From NCBI GenBank assembly GCA_000702845.1, contig JNKK01000005.1:81222-145221 (forward strand): DNA of 64,000 nucleotides, given 5' to 3'. Below, in pieces: positions 54,182-61,844 of the stretch. Source of the DNA: Lachnospiraceae bacterium FE2018. Lineage in GTDB: Bacteria; Bacillota; Clostridia; Lachnospirales; Lachnospiraceae. The position numbers and the translations under genes are program-made. Each line of letters begins with the position of its first letter. Position 1 is the stretch's first letter. The notes under the pieces were generated by a model. It was not told where the DNA came from, searched no databases, and worked only from the letters and a program-made list of their open reading frames with translations.

Positions 54182-54865
54182 TTAGTCCTTTTTCCGCGCC
54201 TTTTTCTTCCTGTCGCGCGTTGTCAGCAGCTGCACAGCGACGCCAAGAATAATCAGAACGACGGCAGCAGCGGCAGTCATTTTTCTGTCGGAAAGCTCCG
54301 GTACCAGAAGTGAGAGCGCATTCGCGGCATGTATTCCGCCTGCCGCAGCCGAAACAATGACGACGACATATCGCTGGAAAATCACTGCCAGAACACCGGC
54401 AGCAATAAAAACAACAATCATCAGGATAAGCTGTGCTTTCTGCAGGGATTCATTTTCACCAAAGGGCAGCAGCGTTACAATTGCCGCACCAAGCAGCCCG
54501 CAGTAAATAAATACACCGACAACATATAGTTTAAATGCAAGAATCCCCAGAAATGCACCGGCTGTAACTCCCACAAGCGCAATCAGGATTTTTGAGGGTT
54601 CCTCCATGATACCGGCAATCACACCGGATCCGACTGCAAATCCGAGCAGAAAACCAATCAGTGCCACCCAGAAACGCAGCATCTTATATCCGAAAAAACA
54701 CTGCAGCAGTGAAAGAACCAGGGCAATCACAGCTGCCACAACCACGATCTGCCCCGCAATTTTAGCTGTTTCGACTCCGCCGGGAAACTGCTCCGCCAGG
54801 TGTGAAAGATCAGAAAGGTTTTTAACATTTTCGAGATATGGGAGGATCTGCTGTAGCTGTTCCAT
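54182..54865 (-). CDS. Multi-spanning membrane protein, TMEM198/DUF4203-like
   Basis: A 227-residue protein with about seven hydrophobic segments after a 35-residue N-terminal helix, and a strongly basic tail (RDRKKKARKKD). The Gly-rich segments FWVALIGFLLGFAVGSGVI and VGVTAGAFLGILAFKLYVVG resemble the TM7S3/TM198-like (DUF4203) family, whose bacterial function is unknown. Two starts compete. The ATG at 54877 abuts its only upstream purine run, while 54865 has GGAG seven bases upstream, so 54865 was chosen. It lies between the TPR protein gene and alr, and probably belongs to the cluster beginning at 60495. Confidence 0.7.
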   Translation of the reverse strand: MEQLQQILPYLENVKNLSDLSHLAEQFPGGVETAKIAGQIVVVAAVIALVLSLLQCFFGYKMLRFWVALIGFLLGFAVGSGVIAGIMEEPSKILIALVGVTAGAFLGILAFKLYVVGVFIYCGLLGAAIVTLLPFGENESLQKAQLILMIVVFIAAGVLAVIFQRYVVVIVSAAAGGIHAANALSLLVPELSDRKMTAAAAVVLIILGVAVQLLTTRDRKKKARKKD

Positions 54866-54898
54866 GTGTTTCTCCATCCTTTAGTCTTTTACTGCACC

Positions 54899-55669
54899 CT
54901 ACTGGCCGGTACTCTTGTGATACGCCTGTACCCATCCGGCAAGCGTTTCATCCGGATTTTCCGGGTGCTCCCCGGCATCAATATCCGCGATGTTCTTCTC
55001 AATAACGTTCTGTGTTGCCGGATCAATATTCAAACCCTTTGCTTCACCCAGGAATGCTTCGCGGCCGTCTTTCAGATAAACGGCATACAGATAATGTTTC
55101 AGTGAATCCGATGAATGCAGAAGCTTCCAGCTCTCTTTCAGACAGCTGCATGCCTCTTCCATCTGGAACAGTTTTGCGTAGACACAGCCTATATTATGGT
55201 AAATTACGCCCGTGAACTGCGTTCCGAGATGTGAGGACTGCTGATAATCCAGAACAGACTGATAGGTCTCGATTGCACGCAGATAACGCATGTGATGGAC
55301 TAAAACATCTCCCTTTTTCTTGAGCCGGACCGGTGTCGGGAGTGCATTAAAATCATCCATGGCATTGAGCGTCTTCCGCATCGGCGTCTCGCCCGGATAT
55401 CCGGTTTCATGATAAATCGGAAGTACAAACTCCCGCGTAGAAAAAGGCTTTCCTATGATCTGGCCGAGAATTCCCGCCAGCCGCCGCATATGAAGTTCTT
55501 CTTTGATCCAGTCGACCAGTTTCTGGTTTAATATATCTTCATCAATCAGCGGCAGATTCTCACCGATAAAATAGATCAGTTCTTCAATCGACCAGATTCT
55601 GATCCCAACCGGTTCGATCAGATACGGCTGTTCCGCCCGCCGTGACTGACACAGCATACATTCACTCAT
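54899..55669 (-). CDS. TPR-containing cytosolic protein with N-terminal CxxC
   Basis: A 256-residue protein without signal peptide or membrane segment. It begins with a CMLC motif (Cys 4 and 7) that could bind metal. A helical region (about 25-110) is followed by tetratricopeptide-like helices at about 115-205 (RAIETYQSVLDYQ, VIYHNIGCVYAKLFQMEEAC). The ATG at 55669 is served by GGAG from the boundary of a 76-bp dispersed repeat. Third gene of the run giant protein (56956-60495), Hsp70-like protein (55786-56940), TPR protein, membrane protein. I do not know a function; TPR domains often bind chaperones, which fits the neighbour, but this is inference. Confidence 0.7.
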   Translation of the reverse strand: MSECMLCQSRRAEQPYLIEPVGIRIWSIEELIYFIGENLPLIDEDILNQKLVDWIKEELHMRRLAGILGQIIGKPFSTREFVLPIYHETGYPGETPMRKTLNAMDDFNALPTPVRLKKKGDVLVHHMRYLRAIETYQSVLDYQQSSHLGTQFTGVIYHNIGCVYAKLFQMEEACSCLKESWKLLHSSDSLKHYLYAVYLKDGREAFLGEAKGLNIDPATQNVIEKNIADIDAGEHPENPDETLAGWVQAYHKSTGQ

Positions 55670-55677
55670 GATGTTTC

Positions 55678-55753
55678 TCCATTTCCGTGCGCGGTGCGTG
55701 TGGCACTTGTGCCTCGCGGTGCGCGCGCGACTCCATTTCCGTGCGCGGTTGCA
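55678..55753. repeat. 76-bp dispersed GC-rich repeat, copy 2
   Basis: Differs from 42194-42269 at one position. To its right a further partial copy (55789-55813, ACTTGTGCCTCGCGGTGCGC core) runs into the 3' end of the Hsp70-like gene. The end nearest 55678, read on the minus strand, provides the GGAG ribosome site of the TPR protein gene. Confidence 0.9.
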
Positions 55754-55785
55754 TCTCGTGCGCGAGAAACGCGCGCGTTCCTTTT

Positions 55786-56940
55786 TTAACTTGTGCCTCG
55801 CGGTGCGCGCACGTCCCCCATTGTCTCACGCCACACTTTTCCTGTGGACGGAAACAGATCTCCGAATCCGAGATCCTCAACCTCGATGATACATTTGTCC
55901 TGTTCCTGATACTCCATATGCAGATGCAGCCGGGTTGTCCGGGGCGGCCGTTCCGGAAGTCCTTCCAGCTTCATGGTGCTCAGATATCTTCCGCCATGCT
56001 CCATGGAGCTCAGCACAAATGTCAGTGCGGGATCATCTCCGAGGAAAAACTCGCAGTCGCACGCCGCATTGTACCAGTGCACACCGGCAGTGATCAGCGG
56101 ATAATATGAAACTTTTCCCCGTACCAGCAGATTCATGCCGATGTTATACTGAACCAGTGATTCTCCCAAATATACAACGCCCGAGATTCTGCGTTCGTCC
56201 ACCTTTTCCCGGACTGAATTGCAGGCGCCGCGCGCACACAGATGCTCTTCTGTATACACCTTTCTGCCGCCCTGCCCAAGCAGTCTTCTGGATTGAACCG
56301 CCCATTTTACATCGAACCCTTCGCCGGTAATAAAAATACTGGAATATAGTTCGTTTTTCAGAATCTTACCTGCAAAACCATGAAATCTTGCATCTCTCTC
56401 TGCGGGATCTTCCGGCAGATCCATCCCGCCCATCTCTGTCACACGGGCAGTTCGCGGACGTGCTACCTGATTGACGGAAAGTCTGGTACAGTCGACATGA
56501 TCCCCGCGGAAACGGAACAAAGCGACATTTCTGTTCCAGAGTTCCTTTTTCTGATATGCCATATAATAAAACAGACTCTCTCTGTAATCCTGCATATAAG
56601 ACTGACTGCGGGCGATTCCCAGCATGTCGTACACTTCCCGGATCATACTGACCATCTGCCGTGTCAGTTCAGGCACCGTAACCATGATACCCTCTATTTC
56701 GCGGTTGATTTCCTCCATACCGAATGTTCTGAATACCTCTTTCAGGATATCGGCAATGGTTCTGGCTGCCGCTTTCTCGGAGATATGATCTGCTTTTTCA
56801 AACAGTTCTGTCAGATTAACACGTGAATTGCCGATTTTCATCGGCATTACACCGCTTGTCCGGGTACCTGTTTCAAAATAAGCGACCTCCGGATTTTTCA
56901 TATTCAGATCAATCCCGATGATCCATTTTCTTTTACTCAT
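55786..56940 (-). CDS. Hsp70/actin-fold-like protein of unknown function
   Basis: A 384-residue cytosolic protein. The N-terminus WIIGIDLNMKNPEVAYFETG resembles the phosphate-1 loop of Hsp70/actin ATPases. GIMVTVPELTRQ at about 84-95 and IFITGEGFDVKWA at about 202-214 followed by LCARGACNSVREK resemble later nucleotide-binding motifs. The last 60 residues (LPERPPRTTRLHLHMEYQ, then CIIEVEDLGFG) resemble the Hsp70 substrate-binding beta domain. The usual Gly after IGIDL is Asn, so ATP binding is unproven. It matches my memory of a Lachnospiraceae family of unknown function (DUF5716-like). The stop codon lies within the dispersed-repeat region. It starts 15 bases after the 1179-residue neighbour, so the two are cotranscribed. 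Function unknown. Confidence 0.65.
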   Translation of the reverse strand: MSKRKWIIGIDLNMKNPEVAYFETGTRTSGVMPMKIGNSRVNLTELFEKADHISEKAAARTIADILKEVFRTFGMEEINREIEGIMVTVPELTRQMVSMIREVYDMLGIARSQSYMQDYRESLFYYMAYQKKELWNRNVALFRFRGDHVDCTRLSVNQVARPRTARVTEMGGMDLPEDPAERDARFHGFAGKILKNELYSSIFITGEGFDVKWAVQSRRLLGQGGRKVYTEEHLCARGACNSVREKVDERRISGVVYLGESLVQYNIGMNLLVRGKVSYYPLITAGVHWYNAACDCEFFLGDDPALTFVLSSMEHGGRYLSTMKLEGLPERPPRTTRLHLHMEYQEQDKCIIEVEDLGFGDLFPSTGKVWRETMGDVRAPRGTS

Positions 56941-56955
56941 GCAATCTCCTCGTCA

Positions 56956-59900
56956 CTATGATTCCATGATCGGAAGCAGACGGCTTACGCTTGCGTCACG
57001 CAGCAGATATGTCTCCAGTTCACGGATATATGCAGCTTCATCTCCATCCGCCCTGGCTTTCAGCATGCGATTCAGCATTGCGTACCGTGTTTCGCCTCCC
57101 AGATCAGTACTGGTGATCGTGAGCTGATGTTCCTTCCCTCTCTTCTCGCTGCCTCTTCCCGCCTCACTGACATAATAAGTCAGTGTCTCACCATAGAATA
57201 ACAGCATTTCTTTTACGTAGAGACCATGATACATCTCCCGCATCGGCTCATGAATCCACTCGCCGGGTACCATAGCTCCCTCCTGCAGACGATAATGTAT
57301 CGTAACCTGGGCACCCGGTTCCATCTTCTCTTCAATAAAAACACGGTCGGAAATCTGATATTTCTCAGTCAGCTGGAGCGGCAGCTGCTGGTAAAACCCA
57401 AACCGGATGCCGCGTCCAACCAGTTCTGCAAGAAGTGCTTCCGCCTGCTTCTGCTGTGCTTCCGATAATCTCGAAACGGACGCATAATGTTTCAGAAGGC
57501 TGATTTTTACGCCGGTACTTACCGGAACTTCCTGTTCAATCAACAGTTCCGCACAGGAAAAAAGTGCGTCTGCCATCGGGCGTTCCTTCGTCAGAAAAGC
57601 CCGGGCGGCATGCCCGAGATAGGCAGCTGCCACTTTCATACTTCCGCGGGCACGAATATAATCCCGCAGAATTTCATCTTCATAGCGCGGGAAAACACGT
57701 GCAAAAACAGACTGTTTCAAAATCTTTTCCGACAGAGGAACGGTCTCCAGCTGGAATCCTGTCAGTTTTTTCCAGAGCCCTGATAATGCGTGAACCGGTC
57801 CGTCATAGTATTCCCGCAGGTATACCAGCATGTTGTCATCATATTTGCCGCTTGTGTAAACACGAAGTGTCAGATAAAGCAGCTCCTCATCATAGGCGTG
57901 ATCCTGCCGCATAATCATACGGCTGGCAATCTGCAGCAGGTCCCCTTCTCCAACACGCTCATATCCATATTCTGTCAGCAGCGCAAATGCTTCTTCGTAA
58001 CGGCCTTCTTCTACCAGAAGTGAAATCGTACCGGCTTTATCCGCCTGAAGATAGCGAACCGGATCCATCTGGTCCACGAATTCAATTCTTCCGAAGTTAT
58101 CAGGCTGTCCAAGGTAATAGTCCAGCAGTTTTCTGCGGATTGTCTGACGATATCGCTCAGTAAAATCCGGATTATCTGCCGCAAGGCGGTAAATCGGAAG
58201 ATTGCCCTCGCTGATCCGCATTTCATGTGCATACGCGCCGCATCCATAATACAGAAGCCCGTCATGCCGCACGTTGTGGCGAAGTGCGGCCTTTGCCGTC
58301 TCGCTGATATCAAACAGCTGCGTCATTTCGTATTCCACGCAGGTACAGAACCGCCTTCTGCGGCGGTCTTCAAATACAATTGCCGCATCTTCTGTAAAAA
58401 TTGCAGGATATGCAATCCCGCCGATCACAGGGAAACAATATTCCTTCTGTATCCCTTCATAGCAGACAAAAAGATTCTGTACTTCCGGATTATTGCATAC
58501 AAACCGCCGGTCGAATAAAACGCCTGCCATAAGCGCAGATGTACGTCCGTCTTCAGGTTTTGAAAAAAACGTCTGATAAAGAAGTACGAAGTCCTCATTC
58601 ATCAGTCCCTGTTCCAGCGCACGCTCCGCAAATGCATGCATCCTGCTGAGATACATCTGGTAAAACTCGGGCATCTGCTCTCTGTGCCGGATAATACTTG
58701 CATAGAGAAACGCTCTGCGCCTGTCACTCAATGTATCATTGGTTGAAAAATACAACAGGACCGGAAGCGGAAGTCCTTCATCCGGATCGTTCTCGATCGT
58801 CTCAATATAGTATTCATACAGATTTGTAATCCGCAGATCACGTTCAACCGCACGCGCAAACCAGACATGATACTGCGGCTGTACAGGCTGACCTCTCGTG
58901 AGCATGGAAGTCACCGCTTCCAGGATCTCATCTGACGGATAACTCTCCCAACCCTTTCTCAGCAGATCATAAATCTGTGCCGAGAAGCGTTTCAGATTAT
59001 GTGATAAGAATGCAAGTCTTGTCAGATGCGCTCCGGTCAGCAGCTGGTAACGTGAAGCGAAAATAAGCAGCCGCATCATAAACGGTGAAAGTCTTCGCAG
59101 CAGCCGTTCATCTGCCGCAATCAGATCCCAGGCCTCCTGGAACAGGAACGGGCTGTTGCAGCCCGCCTCATAACAAAGCTGGAGCCGCGCAAGATGCTTT
59201 TCCGGAGAATCTTCCGCCGTGCTTTCCCGCATCATCAGCGTAAGCAGCAGATAATTATCAGGCTCGTCCTGATAATAGGTTTTCAGACGCGGAAGGATAT
59301 TCCGGCTCTCCTCAGGCAGCAATCCCACTGATTTTGCCAGAAACAGATACACCGCTTTCTCCTGATTGCTCTGAAGCTTCTGTTCTCCTTCTTTCATAGG
59401 CCACAGACATTCCATGACCCGCGTTTTATTATCCTGACGGAACGCAAGTACAGCTTCCGCAAGCAGATGAGCAGGATTATCAGGCTCCAGTGTCTGCAGC
59501 TCCCTGATATTTTTCAGAGCAGTTTCAAAATATGCCTCTGTTTCGATTTTTCCCTGCCGTTCCGCAAGATCCGCACGGACAACCGAAACAATTTTCTTCT
59601 TTACGGCATGATCCGGTATCAGTTCTTCCTCCGGAAGAACCGTTGCTGTAATCCGGAAAACAAATGACTGATGCAGACCATGAATCGAGATGCTCCCGTG
59701 CCGGATTCCTCTGCCCAGCTTTTCATAGTCGACAATAAAATCCAGTGAAAACACCTTGCCGACAAATTCATCTGTTGTGATCTGTCGTTTCAGCACATGA
59801 ATAAAATCGCCCTCTGCGGTAATGTCAAGCTGCGCATATCCCCAGGTGTTCTTATAAAGATAAAGCGTACTTCTCTCTGAATGCTGAAGATGCAGAAATA

Positions 59901-60495
59901 CCGCTTCTTCCCGGTCAACAGAAAACTCCACAGCTTCCTTCCGCCCTGTGGCAACCAGGAATTCTTCCAGATGCTGATATGTCACCGGATTCTTTGACAT
60001 TCCTGCATACAGCGTACGGTATCTGGCATCTGCACCACTCAGAAGATCATAAAAATGACTGCTGGTATAAATCCGGAAACCCTCCCGTAAACTGCGCTCA
60101 CATATTTCGGCAAAATCATCCAGTGACCGCGGCTCTTTCTCCTGCTGACGCTTCTTCTCACGCACGATCTCAACATGAACCGGAATGGTATCCTCTCCGA
60201 GATTCGTAATGAAGAGAACGGATCCGTCAACGTGATCACCCGCACGTAAGCCTTTCGTGTCGATGCCCAGCATCATCTCGCAGACATTTCCGGACAACTC
60301 GTTCTCTGAGAGCAGGATCCGCCTGTGATCAGATGTTACAATTCCAATGACCCGACGGCCATCCTGTGCAGAAACGGTCAGTTTCTGTGTATACTTTTCA
60401 CCGGGTACCAGAACAATCCGGCAATTCTCTGCTGATTTAATCAGAACCGGATAATCTCCTTCCCGATATGTATTTTCATTTGCTTCTGTAAGCAT
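56956..60495 (-). CDS. Large cytosolic protein with beta-sandwich N-terminus and helical repeats (DUF5717-like)
   Basis: A 1179-residue protein with no signal peptide or membrane segment. Residues 1 to about 110 and about 170-290 look like two beta-sandwich (Ig/BACON-like) domains (VPGEKYTQKLTVSAQDG; HGSISIHGLHQSFVFRI), joined by a charged linker. About 300-640 is a helical, TPR-like region (AYFETALKNIRELQTLEPDN; LLAEAVLAF). About 640-900 is a mixed domain with FVCYEGIQKEYCFPVIG, and the rest is again helical, ending in a beta region. The open frame begins at a TTG; ATG 60495 (MLTEANENTYREG), with GAGAGGG about 10 bases upstream, was chosen. First gene of the cluster. It resembles, from memory, a Lachnospiraceae family without known function. 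Confidence 0.7.
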   Translation of the reverse strand: MLTEANENTYREGDYPVLIKSAENCRIVLVPGEKYTQKLTVSAQDGRRVIGIVTSDHRRILLSENELSGNVCEMMLGIDTKGLRAGDHVDGSVLFITNLGEDTIPVHVEIVREKKRQQEKEPRSLDDFAEICERSLREGFRIYTSSHFYDLLSGADARYRTLYAGMSKNPVTYQHLEEFLVATGRKEAVEFSVDREEAVFLHLQHSERSTLYLYKNTWGYAQLDITAEGDFIHVLKRQITTDEFVGKVFSLDFIVDYEKLGRGIRHGSISIHGLHQSFVFRITATVLPEEELIPDHAVKKKIVSVVRADLAERQGKIETEAYFETALKNIRELQTLEPDNPAHLLAEAVLAFRQDNKTRVMECLWPMKEGEQKLQSNQEKAVYLFLAKSVGLLPEESRNILPRLKTYYQDEPDNYLLLTLMMRESTAEDSPEKHLARLQLCYEAGCNSPFLFQEAWDLIAADERLLRRLSPFMMRLLIFASRYQLLTGAHLTRLAFLSHNLKRFSAQIYDLLRKGWESYPSDEILEAVTSMLTRGQPVQPQYHVWFARAVERDLRITNLYEYYIETIENDPDEGLPLPVLLYFSTNDTLSDRRRAFLYASIIRHREQMPEFYQMYLSRMHAFAERALEQGLMNEDFVLLYQTFFSKPEDGRTSALMAGVLFDRRFVCNNPEVQNLFVCYEGIQKEYCFPVIGGIAYPAIFTEDAAIVFEDRRRRRFCTCVEYEMTQLFDISETAKAALRHNVRHDGLLYYGCGAYAHEMRISEGNLPIYRLAADNPDFTERYRQTIRRKLLDYYLGQPDNFGRIEFVDQMDPVRYLQADKAGTISLLVEEGRYEEAFALLTEYGYERVGEGDLLQIASRMIMRQDHAYDEELLYLTLRVYTSGKYDDNMLVYLREYYDGPVHALSGLWKKLTGFQLETVPLSEKILKQSVFARVFPRYEDEILRDYIRARGSMKVAAAYLGHAARAFLTKERPMADALFSCAELLIEQEVPVSTGVKISLLKHYASVSRLSEAQQKQAEALLAELVGRGIRFGFYQQLPLQLTEKYQISDRVFIEEKMEPGAQVTIHYRLQEGAMVPGEWIHEPMREMYHGLYVKEMLLFYGETLTYYVSEAGRGSEKRGKEHQLTITSTDLGGETRYAMLNRMLKARADGDEAAYIRELETYLLRDASVSRLLPIMES

Positions 60496-60537
60496 ATAAA
60501 CCAAGCCCTCTCATACGAAGTGCATTTTTCAGGAATC

Positions 60538-60566
60538 TTGACGATTCCACTGCCCTTGATTATGAT
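60538..60566 (+). promoter_or_regulatory. Predicted sigma-A promoter of the CobD-like gene
   Basis: TTGACG (60538-60543), 17-base spacer, TATGAT (60561-60566), giving an 80-nt leader. The opposing promoter for the leftward cluster must lie in the same 161-bp gap but is not clear. Confidence 0.6.
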
Positions 60567-60656
60567 AGTTAAATAACACAATTTGTATCGTGTACGGATG
60601 TTATCTCTCGATTCCAGACAAACATCCAACTTTCAGTATACACCACGGAGGGTAAT

Positions 60657-61751
60657 ATGCTCAACCATAAAGATCATTTTCATGGCAGCGATCTGGAAGA
60701 GATCGAGTCTGTTTATCATATAAAGAAAGAAGATATCACAAGTTTTTCCGCTAACATCAACCCGCTTGGAATTTCCGGAAAACTGCGTGCTTCTCTCGCT
60801 GCACATCTTGATGCAATTACTTCTTATCCGGACCGGAATTATAAAAAACTCCGGGAATGTATCGGAGCTTACTGCGGTATCAACACTGACTCGGTAATCG
60901 TAGGAAACGGATCGACAGAACTGATTTCTCTTACAATCAGCGTCATTTCTCCAAAACGCGCGCTGATTCTCGGACCAACCTATTCCGAATACGAGCGGGA
61001 GGTATCACTTCAGGGAGGTCAGACCAGATACTATCCACTCCGGGAAGAACAAAAGTTCCGGATGGATGTGAATGACTTCTGCAGCCACTTAACTGATGAT
61101 CTTGATCTCGTCGTACTCTGCAATCCGAACAATCCGACTTCCTCCGCAATTACAAACAGCGAAATGCGGAAGATACTCGATGCGGCGCTTCAGCACGGCA
61201 TCTTTATTCTTGTGGACGAAACCTATGTGGAATTTGCAAATGACGTCAGCAGTATTACTTCTGTACCACTGACACGATACTACACGAACCTTCTGGTCCT
61301 GCGCGGCACTTCCAAATTCTTCGCCGCACCTGGATTACGCCTCGGCTATTCCATCACCGGAAACCGTGATCTGGCACGTCAGATCGGAATCCGTCAGAAT
61401 CCATGGACCATCACATCGCTGGCAGATATTGCCGGACAGCTGATGTTTCAGGATACCGAATACATAAAAAAAACGCGGTCTCTGATCTCCGGCGAGCGGA
61501 ACCGCATCTATCATCTGCTGCAGTCGTGGCCGTCTGTACAGCCATATGAACCCTCTGCAAACTTTATGCTTGTAAAAATCTTAAAAGAAGACGTAGATGC
61601 CGATCAGCTTTTTGATCACTGTATCCGAAAAGGACTGATGATAAGGAACTGCTCCACATTCCCGTTTCTTTCAAACCGGTATTTCCGCTTCTGTTTCATG
61701 AAGCCTGAACAGAATGATCAATTGCTTGCAGCAATCAGGGAACTTCTGTAA
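60657..61751 (+). CDS. PLP-dependent class I/II aminotransferase, CobD/HisC-like
   Basis: A 364-residue fold-type I PLP enzyme. The N-terminal FHGSDLEEIE and SFSANINPLG resemble threonine-phosphate decarboxylase CobD, which makes the aminopropanol arm of cobalamin. The rest is shared with histidinol-phosphate aminotransferase HisC: VGNGSTELISL, LCNPNNPTS, VDETYVEF and the PLP Lys in GTSKFFAAPGLRLGYS at about 222. Neither cob nor his genes are nearby, so CobD, HisC or another amino acid role all remain possible; the N-terminus favours CobD-like. ATG 60657 follows GGAGGG. Own promoter and terminator; single gene, rightward. Confidence 0.8.
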   Translation: MLNHKDHFHGSDLEEIESVYHIKKEDITSFSANINPLGISGKLRASLAAHLDAITSYPDRNYKKLRECIGAYCGINTDSVIVGNGSTELISLTISVISPKRALILGPTYSEYEREVSLQGGQTRYYPLREEQKFRMDVNDFCSHLTDDLDLVVLCNPNNPTSSAITNSEMRKILDAALQHGIFILVDETYVEFANDVSSITSVPLTRYYTNLLVLRGTSKFFAAPGLRLGYSITGNRDLARQIGIRQNPWTITSLADIAGQLMFQDTEYIKKTRSLISGERNRIYHLLQSWPSVQPYEPSANFMLVKILKEDVDADQLFDHCIRKGLMIRNCSTFPFLSNRYFRFCFMKPEQNDQLLAAIRELL

Positions 61752-61779
61752 ATCGCGGTCTCCGTTCGACCTGATCAGA

Positions 61780-61817
61780 AAATCCATCCGGTCCTTTCGT
61801 CCGGATGGATTTTTTCG
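61780..61817 (+). terminator. Terminator after the CobD-like gene
   Basis: Perfect 12-bp stem AAATCCATCCGG/CCGGATGGATTT with a 9-nt loop and a run of six T residues, 28 bases beyond the stop codon. Confidence 0.9.
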
Positions 61818-61844
61818 TCGTTATGTTTGATGATTCACCTGGTT

